Positions 54,082-64,000 of a stretch of DNA of 64,000 nucleotides are shown here, in pieces. This stretch comes from Aegilops tauschii subsp. strangulata (taxonomy: Eukaryota; Streptophyta; Magnoliopsida; Poales; Poaceae). How positions within the stretch are numbered: the stretch's first letter is position 1; every line of letters begins with the position of its first letter. The notes beneath the pieces are model-generated. The model searched no databases, was not told the DNA's origin, and saw nothing but the letters and a program-made list of their open reading frames with translations. Made by a program: the position numbers and the translations under genes. The DNA is taken from the NCBI RefSeq assembly GCF_002575655.3, contig NC_053039.3, positions 240,910,622 through 240,974,621 on the forward strand, in the 5' to 3' direction.

Positions 54082-57000
54082 ATGGCCAAACAAGTCTATG
54101 AATGCAACTGGGTTCCTTCCCGGGTCACGGAAGATCAGCTAAACAGATGCGTCGCAACGGGCGCTTTAGCCAAGAAAGATATCATCCACTGGAGGGCCCC
54201 TGGCTCGGAAAATTCTCCTACACCCAAGGACGGAGAGGTAGTCGTTTTTGTTCATCATATGGGCCGAGGCTTTAGCCCTCCCGGTTCAAAATTATTCCGA
54301 GATGTGCTGGCTAGTTTTCAGCTTCACCCTCAGGACATCGGTCCAAATTCTGTGACCAACATCTGCCATTTCCAAGTCTTCTGTGAGGCTTATCTGCAAG
54401 AGGAACCTACAGTTGAACTGTTTAGGGATTTCTTTCACTTAAACCGTCGCACAGAGTTCACGGATGGACGCAATACTGAATTGGGCGGAATGGCGGTTCA
54501 GAAAAGGAAGGAAGTCACTTTCCCTCATGCCAAGCTTCACAGTCACCCCAAAGAGTGGAACCAGACTTGGTTTTATTGCAAGGATACATCTCCAACTGAT
54601 GAAAACCCCCTGCTGGGTTACCGCCCTCACCGCCTTAGCAATACGCATCCTTTTCCTCAGAGGTTAACTGCAAAGGAAAGGGCCATCTATGCCCCACAGC
54701 TGTCGAAGCTTAGAGCCTTTATGGCAAACGGTTTAACAGGCGTTGATTTAGCTCGTTGCTGGATCAGCTGGAGCATTCTACCCTTAAGCCGGCGCCCTGG
54801 TTTGATGTGTGAATACACAGGGAGTTTGACCAACCCTCAACGACATATTAATATTCAACTGACAGAGGCTGAAGTTACTGAGACCGTCAAGAAAATGTTG
54901 AATGAACCGGAGGCTGTCTGCGGCCAGACCGGACTAAGTCCTTTCTGCACCTCCAACAAACCACCAGCTGTAAGAATCATATAACCTCTTTGTCTTAAGT
55001 TGCTTCTTTCAAAATATTCTCTGAAAGTTTGTCTATTTTTGACAGGGTGATGATCCGTTCTGGAATAAAAAACCACAAGATAAAACGGCAAAACCGCAAG
55101 AGAAACCGGCAAAACCACTACGCCAAAAGACCAAGGTTATTATTAAAAAACCTGCCAAGAAAAGGACCACTGCGTCTTCCGATGCAAATGCTGATGCCGA
55201 TGTAGCTAATCCGGACTCAGAGGTAGAACTCGACTCTCTTGGTTCATTTTTCATACACCTCATTGACAATGACTATTATCAGGACGGCGCTGAAGGCAGT
55301 CAAGCTGATGAAGTAGAGGTAATCATTCTTTCCTCCGATTCAGATCCTCTGCCAACATCAAAAATCCGTCGAGCAAACCGGAAAGTAAAATTTTCTCACC
55401 CCCTTGCTTACTTGGACCCAAACTTTCTTTTGAAGACGCAGCAACACGAGGCTCGCCGCACAACCCGGCATAGCGGCCAGGTAGTTACCTCCGCCGGTTT
55501 GCCGAACACTCCGGTTTGGAAACGCCGATCAGAGGTCTCTTATACCCTTGACACTTCTTGCCCCAAAGCGGGTTGTTTCCGTCAGCCTCTTAACCCGTCT
55601 GATTCAAATTATCAGGGTACTTCCCACTCATCCTCTGGCGAGTCATCAGCCACAAAGCTTCCACCCCTCAAGACAGTTCCTGGGTGAGTCATACCTTTAA
55701 ACTTTATTTTAAATGCCTTATGTTTGACATAACATCTTGACCTTTTATATTTGTTCTTCTCAGTGCCAAGCCAATACCCAGCAAGAAGGCTCGGTTAAAT
55801 AAACCGGCTGATGATAATGTGGCTATTGAACCGGAAAAAACTCCAGATCCGGACGAGACCAACGCTGATGCCATGCTTAATGATCCGCCGCCTCAAGATC
55901 ATGACTTCTCTACTGAACAAGTAGAAGTTGACACCACAAGCCATGCTGACAAACCGACCAGCCCTGTCCGATCTGATGATAAACCGGTCATCCCAACTAA
56001 GGATTCTAATAAACCACCCACTCCAGTGAAGGCTGCTGACGATAAAGAGGATGATATTATGATTAGTGGCATTGGCCACACCACTCCTGGCAATCCTGAC
56101 GCTTTGTCAAAGCATCTTGCCAAGGACGAGCTTTCTGCTATCGGCAAAGGCAAATGGAACGCCGATTTATCAAGCTACACCCATCTCAATGCTCAAGACA
56201 TTCACTCTGGCTTCTTGAACCATCTGTACACCAGCCGCGACTATGAAGCTGGTTTGGTAAACTTGATAAATGAGTGATATGAGGTAACTACACAACTGTT
56301 TCTCTCTTATGTCCAATTGCAATTTATCAACTCCAGTAGCCCCCAAGTGATGGTTTATGATACCAATCTGAACCGGGACTTAGTAATAACTTATCATGCT
56401 TAGCCTCCAGGAACCGGGTTATCTCTTTAAGATGAACCGGTATTGTAGAATTGCAATATTGTATCTTTCACTGGTGTAGCCCCCAAGGGCCGGTGTAACT
56501 TTGTAAAGATGAACCGGGACTGTTAAAATACTTCCCAAATCAGTGCTTTGAGCAAACATACATTAGCCCCCAAGTGCCAAGAGTAATACTTGTATTGTGC
56601 TTGGGACTTGTAAAAATTTCCGAGAACAAGCAAATATGCATTAGCCCCCAAGTATCAAGTGCAGAACTTGTTATGTGCTTGGTACTTCAAACATGTAGCA
56701 TCAACTTATTATACCTCTGTCTGTTATAGGCTGAGTTGAGCAAAAAGGAAGCTCCAACCGCTGATCTGCAAGAGAACATCAAGTCCCAGCAAGCTGAAAC
56801 CTCCAAGGCAAAGGATGAGCTGACTAGCGCTTTAGCCGCTATGGAAAAGCTAAAGAAGAGTTTCAACAAAGAGCGTGCGGATTGGAACACAGAAAAATCC
56901 GCTTTGCAGAAAAGAGTCGAGAATGCAGAAGCAGCTCTTAAACCGGTGGTAGATGAACTGACTGGCGTAAAGCGGCAGATACATGCCATGACTGCTGCTG

Positions 57001-57709
57001 TGTTCGGTAAACATCCTTGCTTTTACACTTTCAACATACCTTCCCATGCGTTGCCGGTTTACTGACATTTTGTAATGATGCAGGAACTCGCATTAGTCAT
57101 CTGGGCTCTGATGTACAGAAGAAGCTGAAGGCTGCCTACACTCTGATAGAGCAACTGTATACCGGCGCGCAACGAATCATCTGCACCGCCTCTCACAATA
57201 AACCGCCCCCAACGTTAATCAAGGACACCTTAGAGAGGCTGTCTATGCTGCCTGCCCGGGTAGAAGAGCTAAAGAGATCTGCTGCAAGGGCTGGTGCTCT
57301 GACCGCACTAACCCGGGCAAAGGCATGGGTGCCTGACCTTGATCCGGAGGATGTCAGCAAAGGCTATCCGAGCTTGAAAGAAGATGGATCAGAATTCGAA
57401 AATGAGGACCTCCGAGCAATAAACCGGGAAGTACGTCCACTGGCTTGCCAACTAGCTGATGAAGCTGATCCTTCACATTATCAGGCGAGTTATGACGTCC
57501 ACAACAAACAGGTTGCTGCACCAACTCCAGAGGTTCAAAATCTCATCCCACCAATTCGTAAGCATACCTATGCCCCTGACATTGAACCGTCCACCCTTAT
57601 AAGTGACGAAGCTATGTTCCAAGCCCTAACTGGGATCGACTGGACAACTATTGACTTCCAGCCGCTGGGTAGAGACGAAGATGAGGAGACGGTGCAAGAT
57701 GATCCATAG
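54082..57709 (+). pseudogene. antisense multi-exon gene with PF04195-type domain, one premature stop
   Basis: Reading exons by splice consensus gives: a leader exon to 53508 (donor GTAAGT, acceptor TTTCAG at 54070), then coding 54082-54969, 55046-55683, 55764-56283, 56730-57006 and 57084-57709. All phases match, totalling 983 codons including the stop. The N-terminus carries the 'putative gypsy type transposon' domain (PF04195, Transposase_28): LFRDVLASFQLHPQDIGPNS, FCEAYLQEEPTVELFRDFF (residues about 70-125). A Lys/Pro-rich and acidic linker follows, then a coiled coil (exon 5, ELTSALAAMEKLKKSFNKER) and a helical C-terminal domain (LERLSMLPARVEELKRSAAR). TGA at 56275-56277 interrupts exon 4; the frame continues to the donor. 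The gene runs opposite to the retrotransposon that holds it, with its own TATA. The protein's role is unknown. Domain recognition is good; exon ends are predictions. Confidence 0.7.
56340..56700 (+). repeat. AGCCCCCAAG-motif repeats in intron 4
   Basis: TAGCCCCCAAG occurs at least four times (about 56337, 56477, 56565, 56642), each followed by diverged text of 75-140 bp. The same phrase recurs near 58850 and 58915 (AAGCCCCCAAGTGA). Confidence 0.5.
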
Positions 57710-59117
57710 CTGTCAGGTCAAGCTGGAGACGAATCATGATCCGGAGGCCGGTTTAGTCTTCCTCGTGCTGCAATGCTTATTGAGAAACAATTACCCTTTT
57801 GGGCACTGAAACGCCTTGTAATAGACTAGTTAAAATACTTGGTCTGTTATGCCTTCGTGCATATTTATCTGCGCCTGATACTTGCTAATCCGCCATGCTT
57901 AAGGCATGATGTTCATAATCCATAGCAATTTATTCAAGCTATCCCTGCAGATAAGAAGTTTAAAGCGCCCTGGCGGTTTACCACCGGGCGGGATGCCCAA
58001 ATATATAACCAAGGTTTATAACCAAGGTTGTAAAAAGATAACCAAATATGGAAATACTTGATACTTGTGACCTTGAGTCATATAATGTTGGCTGACCAAC
58101 TTTGTAGTGAGGGTGATAACCCTAATCTTGAGTAACAATAACTGCTTTCATATTGTGCCAGTTTATGATAAAAACCGTTCCGGGTTGTTATAAACACCGG
58201 TTTAACCAGATTCATTTCTGGTGACCCATAGTCGAAACCACACCGGGCTAATATTCTCCGGATTATGACTGATCATATACTGTCAACTTGTAGTTGAAAG
58301 TCAAGCCGGTTTAACGAACGCCGGTTCATCAAAACATTAGAAATCTCATCCAAGGAGAAAAAAACTTAGCAAATAAAAGCAAATGAAACCCTTGTAGTCG
58401 AGGCTTTTCACGGGCTGCCAGGCCCCAAATTTGAGGCTTTTCATGGGCTGCCAGGCCACTGAGTTAAACCATTTTACAAAGCCTTTTAAGATGGTCCTCA
58501 ATCCTTAACCAATCATCATTTTAACTTGACAAGTTCAGGGTCTTATCAGAGTAACTTGTCAAAGTTCGATGGGTCATACCAGGTTTACCTGGGCGGAGTG
58601 ACTTACTTAAAAAGGCAGGCTAACCCGGGGTTTTAGGTGTATACACCAGGCTTCCAAGCCATGGCTTGATAGCCTATTACAAGTGTAGATTCTTTATTCA
58701 TTGCGACAACAAAGAATCCCCAAGTAACATTTTGAGCTGTGCTCAGTGGGTGCCTATGTTTGAGTTGTTGTTTTACAACACTCTCTTTGGCCCCGGAGTA
58801 ATTTGGCTTTGAGCCGATCAAGAGGTGTGACTATGGTTCGGATACGACCAAGCCCCCAAGTGATGTTGTGGCATTGTGCCGATCAAGAGGTGTAGCTATG
58901 GTTCGGATACGACCAAGCCCCCAGGTGACATTGTATAAAGCTTTGATAAGCTGAATCAAGGGGTAAACCGGACGCCGCTTTATAAATAGAAGCCCCATGT
59001 AACCACACATGATGTAAGAAAAACAACAGATACCCCACTTTGGCTGAGGTTCCGGTTTATTTTATTGATCATAATATATACATTGTCATAACTATGTACA
59101 AAAGCAGAGCCTATGGC
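57710..59117. other. spacer between antisense gene and pol; short duplications
   Basis: No gene. Holds a 65-bp-period duplication (58813 and 58878, beginning GCCGATCAAGAGGTGT) and a paired GGCTTTTCACGGGCTGCCAG / GGCTTTTCATGGGCTGCCAG (about 58405 and 58434). The ends of the antisense gene and of pol face each other here. Confidence 0.5.
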
Positions 59118-60113
59118 TCAAGTATAGTAGGGCCGAAGATGAGCGATATTCCACGGCCGGTGGGTCTCCTCCTCCGATTTACGTGAGTCTTTGCGCTCTC
59201 GAACATCGATTAGGTAGTATGACCCGTTGTGCAGATTCTTGCTGACCACAAAGGGTCCTTCCCAAGGGGGGGGATAACTTGTGCATATCCGTCTGATCCT
59301 GGATAAGTCGGAGCACCAGATCGCCTTCTTGAAAAGTTCTGGTTCTAACCCAGCGGCTGTGATAACGCCGCAGATCTTGCTGATAAATCGCCGAACGGGC
59401 TGCCGCAATGTCTCGCTCCTCATCTAACAGGTCAAGTGCCTCTTGTCGTGCCTTCTCATTGTCAGCTTCGACGTATGCCGCCACACGAGGCGAATCATGA
59501 CGGATATCGCTAGGGAGAACCGTCTCCGCTCCATAAACCATGAAGAACGGAGTATAACCCGTAGATCTGTTGGGCGTGGTATTGATGCTCCATAACACGG
59601 AAGGTAACTCCTCCGCCCAACAACCCGGCGTCCGCCGCAAAGGAACCATAAGCCGGGGTTTGATGCCTCTCAAGATCTCTTGATTGGCCCTCTTCGCTTG
59701 ACCATTGGACTGGGGGTGAGCCACTGATGATACGTCAAGCCAGATGTGCTCACGTTGACAGAACTCCTTCATGGCACCTTTTGACAGATTGGTACCATTA
59801 TCTGTTATAATGCTGCGTGGAAAACCAAACCGGAAAATCACCTTTTTGATGAATTGAACCGCCGTGGCCGCATCACACTTACTGACTGGCTCTGCCTCCA
59901 CCCACTTCGTGAACTTATCAACCGCCACCAAAAGGTGGGTCTTATTGTCCTTGGATCTCTTAAAGGGCCCAACCATATCCAGCCCCCAAGTTGCAAACGG
60001 CCAAGTGATTGGAATCATCCTCAATTCTTGAGCCGGTACATGAGCGCGTCGTGAGAATTTTTGATATCCATCACACGTTTGACCAAGTCCTCGGCATCAG
60101 CATGAGCTGTTAA
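59118..60113 (-). pseudogene. integrase part of Tat-like pol, frameshifted
   Basis: The main frame (60024-59179) holds the integrase core: WGLDMVGPFKRSKDN (first Asp), SIITDNGTNLSKG (second Asp), and 35 residues later AHPQSNGQAKRANQ, where the third catalytic residue, normally Glu in GQAERAN, is Lys. Further on are STGYTPFFMVYGAETVLPSD and GDLVLR. The frame shifts at a run of G/C near 59262-59270; the true C-terminus continues in another frame as PWEGPFVVSKNLHNGSYYL to HLRPYYT (stop 59118). Another 1-nt shift near 60078 precedes YQKFSRRAH. RT and RNase H are outside the window. The enzyme would insert element DNA into the genome, but this copy is inactive. Confidence 0.8.
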
Positions 60114-63100
60114 TGTCAGGACCCCGATTCTAAGTCACACCGATCTAGCCTGTAACACCTCATATCACTTTGCGGCCTCACGCACGGTATTCCCACGGGT
60201 GTCGCCTTACCATGGCCCGGGACCGTTTGCGCCTTTTGGCTCACGTATATGATAGTGTCGCTAGCATTCATATGACAGAGAACCCGGGCCGACATGACTA
60301 GTCGTGAACCCAAAGTGGCACTAACTTACGGGGACAGGCATACGTGAATCAACATCGAGCATGTCGGTCAGCAGCGTGCGAATCCGGGCTGTAGCACTGG
60401 GCTAACAGGACTCCGGGAACCCAGGCTGTAGCAGGCTAGGCAGGACTCCGGATGTCACCGCGTGACATTTCCCCAAAGGGACAGACACAGGAACGAAGTG
60501 AAACACATGCCGGCCAGTCAAGTGTTCCGGAGCAGTAGTGCTGGGCTAGCAGGACTCCGGTGAACCGGGCTGTAGCGGACTACTATGGCTCATGGAAGCA
60601 CAAGACTACATTTCCCCATAAGAGAGGCTACCAAGGATAAACAACTAGGTTGTCGGATCCCACACATACCAAGCATTTCAATCATACACGCAATATGCTC
60701 GATATGTGTAAATACAACATGGCATCACAACATAACTCTACGACTCAAGTATTTATTCATTAGGCTCCGAAGAGCGAGATATTACAAACATGGGTCTCAT
60801 GACCCAACATTCAGAGCATACAAGTCAAAGCACATGCGGAAGCTTAACATGTCTGAGTACAGACATCTACAAATGAAAAAGGCTGAGAAGCCTGACTATC
60901 TACAAGATCCTGCCGAGGGCACAAGATCATAGCTGAGGTATCAAGCTAAACATCGAAGTCCACACGGAACTACTAGCGAGACTGACGTCTCTCTGCAAAA
61001 CATAAAATAGGCAAACGTGAGTACAAATGTACCCAGCAAGACTTACATCAGAACTAGCTACATATGCATCGGTATCAACAAAGGGGGTGGTGGAGTTTAA
61101 CTGCAGCAAGCCAGCTTTGACTCGGTGGCTATCCTGAACTACGACTGCAAGTAACTCTTTTGAGGTGGCGCACACGAGTCCACAAATTCACCATACCAAT
61201 ACACCACTATGGATCCGCTCCCGTCTCCCTACGAGAACGCCATCCATAGCACTCACGCTTATCTTGCGCATTTTAGAGTATCCACTTTCACTTGTCTATG
61301 AACTGTTATAGGCAACCCAGAAGTCCCTTACCGCGGACACGGCTATTCGAATAGATGATGTTAACCCTGCAGGGGTGTACTTCGACACACACGCTCTCAC
61401 CACTTACCGCCGTTTACACGACATGTACTCGGCAACCTTCAAGCGGAAGCCCAGCGAGGGTGTCGGCCACAGCCTACCTAAACACTCAAGTCTCTAGACC
61501 AGGTTTATCGCCTATTCAGGTTCCATCCGCAGGGAGTCCGGCCGAGGTTTCCACATACGGCCCCAAACGATGTGTGCAGGGTTCCCGTGACACCAAACGG
61601 GCGCCCGGTACACCGTGCCACGTGCCTACCGCATCACAGCCCACCCCTCCGGTCAGCGCTGCCCACGGCCTCCAGCATACTACAAACACCAGAAACTACT
61701 TGCAACTCCTGGACAGAGGACAAGGGTGATTAAGAAGCCGAGAGGGTCCATTGGTTTCGGGCCCAATGCGTGGTAGTAACTGTATCATGGATCACAAACA
61801 CAGAACTCAGTTCCTGAGGACGGCTTCAATGAGACAACCCACCATGTACTCCTACATGGCCTCTCACCGCTACCTTTACCAAATCGTGTTCACACACTTA
61901 GCTCACACACAGTAGGACATGTTCATCACCATTCCAATTCATCCCCGATGAATCAGACCTGACACAACTTTAAGCATAGCAGGCATGACAAACAATCATG
62001 AATGAGAAGGCACATCAGGGCTCAAACAACTCCTACTCATGCTAGTGGGTTTCATCTATTTACTGTGGCAATGACAGGTCATGCAGAGGATAAGGGGTTC
62101 AACTACCGCAGCATGTAACAGTTGAATCGTTGTTGTCCTAATGTAGTAAAAGAGAGCAGGAGCGAGAGAGTCGGATTGTATCGGAATGAACAAGGGGGTT
62201 ATGCTTGCCTGGCACTTCTGAAGATATTATAGTTCTTCATCGGTGTCATCGATCACGTCATCGGAGCATCGGCTACTGAGAGGGGACGGTTACCGGCAAA
62301 CAGAGAAGGACGCAATCAATGCAATGCGACAATATGATGCATGGTCATGATATGTCAAGAATGTCATGATTTACACTAATGTATCTAGCAACAATTTAAA
62401 TGAAGTCCATATGAACTAAGGGTTCATATGCAAACTCCACATTTAGCATTTATAATGTCATTATCATGTTTTCACCTAAACATCAAGTATAACTTAGTTT
62501 GACATGCATGAAAATGATACAGATGGATAGATTGCATTTTTCTGATATTTTTTCATATATAAATTATTTCATTCTGAGCTACGGTTGATTTTATATGATT
62601 TTTAGAAGTTTATACTATTTTCTGGAATTTCCTGTATAAGAATAATTCCAGTAATTAAATTACTCCGTCAGCATTGCGTCAGGGTGACGTCAGCATTGAC
62701 CAAAGTCAAATCTGACTGGTGGGACCTACCTGTCAGTGTAACAGTGCTAATTATGTGGCTTATTAAATCCTAACTAAAAATAATTAGCTCGGCGGGGCCC
62801 ACTGTCAGTGACTCTAGGGGGGTTAGTTAGGCGCTGATGACGGTGCCACGTCACCAGCCACCGGAGTCCAGCCGGCGGCGACCACAGAACATGGCGGGGC
62901 ACGCCGGACTTGCGCTAGAGGCGTCAGCTTGGTGCGCTGAGGGCACCAGGGGATAGCCCTTGATCTTGCGCATCCAAAGGACCAAGTGGGAGGTCGCGGG
63001 GTCACCGGAATTCATGCCGGCGACGAGCTTTGGTGGCGGTGGTGTTCGGTGGTGCATGGGCGCGTCGCTACGGTGTATCAGTGAGCAAATGGTGAGGCTG

Positions 63101-64000
63101 GGCAGCACCTGCTAGGCACGGGGAGCACTAAGAGCAGCACGGTGAGGCCAGGGGAGCACGGAGGCCATGCGTGCAGCGGCAATGGCGGATGGCGGGTTCG
63201 GTGCTCGTGGGGAATGGTGCTACAGCAACCAAACGGGGGCAGGGTTAGGGGGGAAATGACCGGGGGCTCACCGCGGTCACGAAGAGCTTCTCGGCGAGCT
63301 CGGGGAGGCACGGACGGCGTCGAATCGACGGTGGGGTTGCCGGCGGCCGAAGCTCGAAGATGATGACGATGCGGTCGTTGCAGGGCGTCCGGAGTGGCTT
63401 CTTTCGGTGGAGAGGCGTAGCGCGAGGTGGCGGAGCTTCTGGGCATCCTAGCTAGGCGAGGGGGGCTCAGTGGCCACGACAACGGCGAGCGGCGTCGACG
63501 AGCTCCGCTCGGGCAGAGAGGGAGAGAGCAGAGAAGGAAAAAGAGGTCGAGAGAGAGTGAGAGAGTTGGGGGGGCTACGTGGCGACGCATGGAGGCAGCC
63601 AGGCCCTCGGCGGCAAGCAGGAGCTGGCGAGGCGTGTGGCCAGCGTGCAGCGAGCACGCGCTCGTCCTTCTATCCAGGGAGGAAGACGACAGGGGGGCCT
63701 AGCTGGCTGGGCCGCTACAGTGGTGGGCTGGGTTGAGAGAAGCTGGGCCAGGCTACAGGGAGGCCAGGTGAGGTTTCTGCCCTTTTTTAACTTTCTGTTT
63801 TGTTTTCTTTTGATTAACATTCTGCCACTATTTAAAATTCAGAACAATTTCAAAACAGTGACAAAAACCCTTTGAATATTTTTATGTTGTTGGATGGACT
63901 TTTCCAATAGCACATAAAGCATTTCAAAGTTATTTGAAACATATTCCATATATTATGAATATAATTCCAAATTCAAATACAATAATGATTTAAATTCAGT
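60114..64000 (-). mobile_element. long gypsy LTR inserted in the Tat-like pol, runs off the window
   Basis: Begins TGTCAGGACCCCGATTC exactly where pol breaks. I recognise this as the LTR edge of an abundant Triticeae gypsy family (Fatima-like, tentative). Orientation is inferred as minus from similarity of layout to 15152-17897: A+T-mixed start, then a G+C-rich exon-like block (62840-63740), then A+T-rich sequence. GTTAA at 60109-60113 is the candidate target duplication; its partner would lie beyond 64000. The G+C-rich ORFs at 62823-63736 overlap in both strands and are not genes. Duplicated motifs (GGCTGTAGCACTGGGCTA / CGGGCTGTAGCGGAC with GCAGGACTCCGG) occur at 60385-60575. Confidence 0.65.

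Larger units (their letters stand above)
52546..60113 (-). mobile_element. Tat-lineage-like gypsy element, 3' part only
   Basis: In minus-strand order: integrase remnant of pol (60113-59118), a 1.4-kb spacer, an antisense multi-exon gene (plus strand 53318-57709), a purine-rich tract, and a short LTR (53067 to about 52546). The rest of pol, gag and the 5' LTR are cut off by the LTR inserted at 60114 and would lie beyond the window. Extra ORFs, some in antisense between pol and the 3' LTR, are known for the Tat lineage of plant Ty3/gypsy elements, so the layout fits. The 5' limit of the LTR on the plus strand could be 52544, 52546 or 52551. Confidence 0.7.

Noticed and set aside
63078..63736. 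ORFs up to 170 codons near the window end
   Set aside because: All frames of a G+C-rich LTR block are open on both strands; no domain.
1..64000. CRISPR arrays, bacterial operons, rRNA and tRNA genes
   Set aside because: No regularly spaced repeats with unique spacers, no ribosome-binding-site gene clusters, and no cloverleaf with proper A and B boxes found by eye; the sequence is plant nuclear.

Overview
This is plant nuclear DNA, and the repeat content points to a Triticeae grass (wheat, Aegilops or a close relative). The evidence is a BARE/Angela-type Copia LTR, long Ty3/gypsy LTRs nested in one another, Stowaway MITEs with TA target duplications, and a CACTA end of the TTTTTTTGTAGTG type. 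Most of the 64 kb is transposable elements. Genes in the ordinary sense are few: one intact single-exon 3'-5' exonuclease gene, and broken or partial genes for an AP2/ERF factor, a coiled-coil protein, a serine/alanine-rich repeat protein, a SINA-like ubiquitin ligase, a DUF295 protein and a low-complexity protein.

Layout. 1-4.3 kb: two or three Helitron 3' ends (hairpin plus CTAG before T) around a coiled-coil gene fragment and an AP2/ERF gene with one nonsense codon. 4.34-8.49 kb: a complete 4.1-kb solo LTR with GAGTG target duplications; inside it sits an apparent spliced small ORF. 8.5-15.1 kb: the low-repeat part, with the exonuclease gene, a 5'-truncated LINE in a MITE, a strong hairpin, a repeat-protein pseudogene and a MITE inside a MITE. 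15.15-26.13 kb: a complete Ty3/gypsy chromovirus-like element on the minus strand (TSD AGTAG, LTRs of 2.75 and 2.78 kb, tRNA-Met PBS, gag-pol with only two nonsense codons, and an extra sense ORF before gag). 26.1-29.6 kb: MITE and Helitron remnants, a SINA-like pseudogene and a DUF295 fragment.

29.6-42.9 kb: repeat-rich CACTA sequence whose right end is at 42920, split by a complete Copia element (33663-42232, TSD CCACC). The Copia LTRs are nearly identical but its coding region is wrecked. 42.9-52.5 kb: an Athila-like retroelement remnant, an A+T-rich minisatellite, a fold-back element, a Stowaway MITE, an exact-looking 493-bp tandem duplication and a decayed low-complexity gene. 52.5-60.1 kb: the 3' half of a Tat-lineage-like gypsy element on the minus strand. 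Between its integrase and its 3' LTR it carries a six-exon gene in antisense (PF04195-type N-terminus, 983 codons counting the stop, one nonsense codon). That gypsy pol is interrupted at 60114 by another long gypsy LTR that runs off the window.

The most interesting signals are genes carried by retrotransposons beyond gag-pol: the antisense multi-exon gene, the pre-gag ORF, and the spliced ORF inside the solo LTR. No CRISPR array, rRNA or convincing tRNA gene was seen. All family names rest on reading motifs by eye; no database search was possible.
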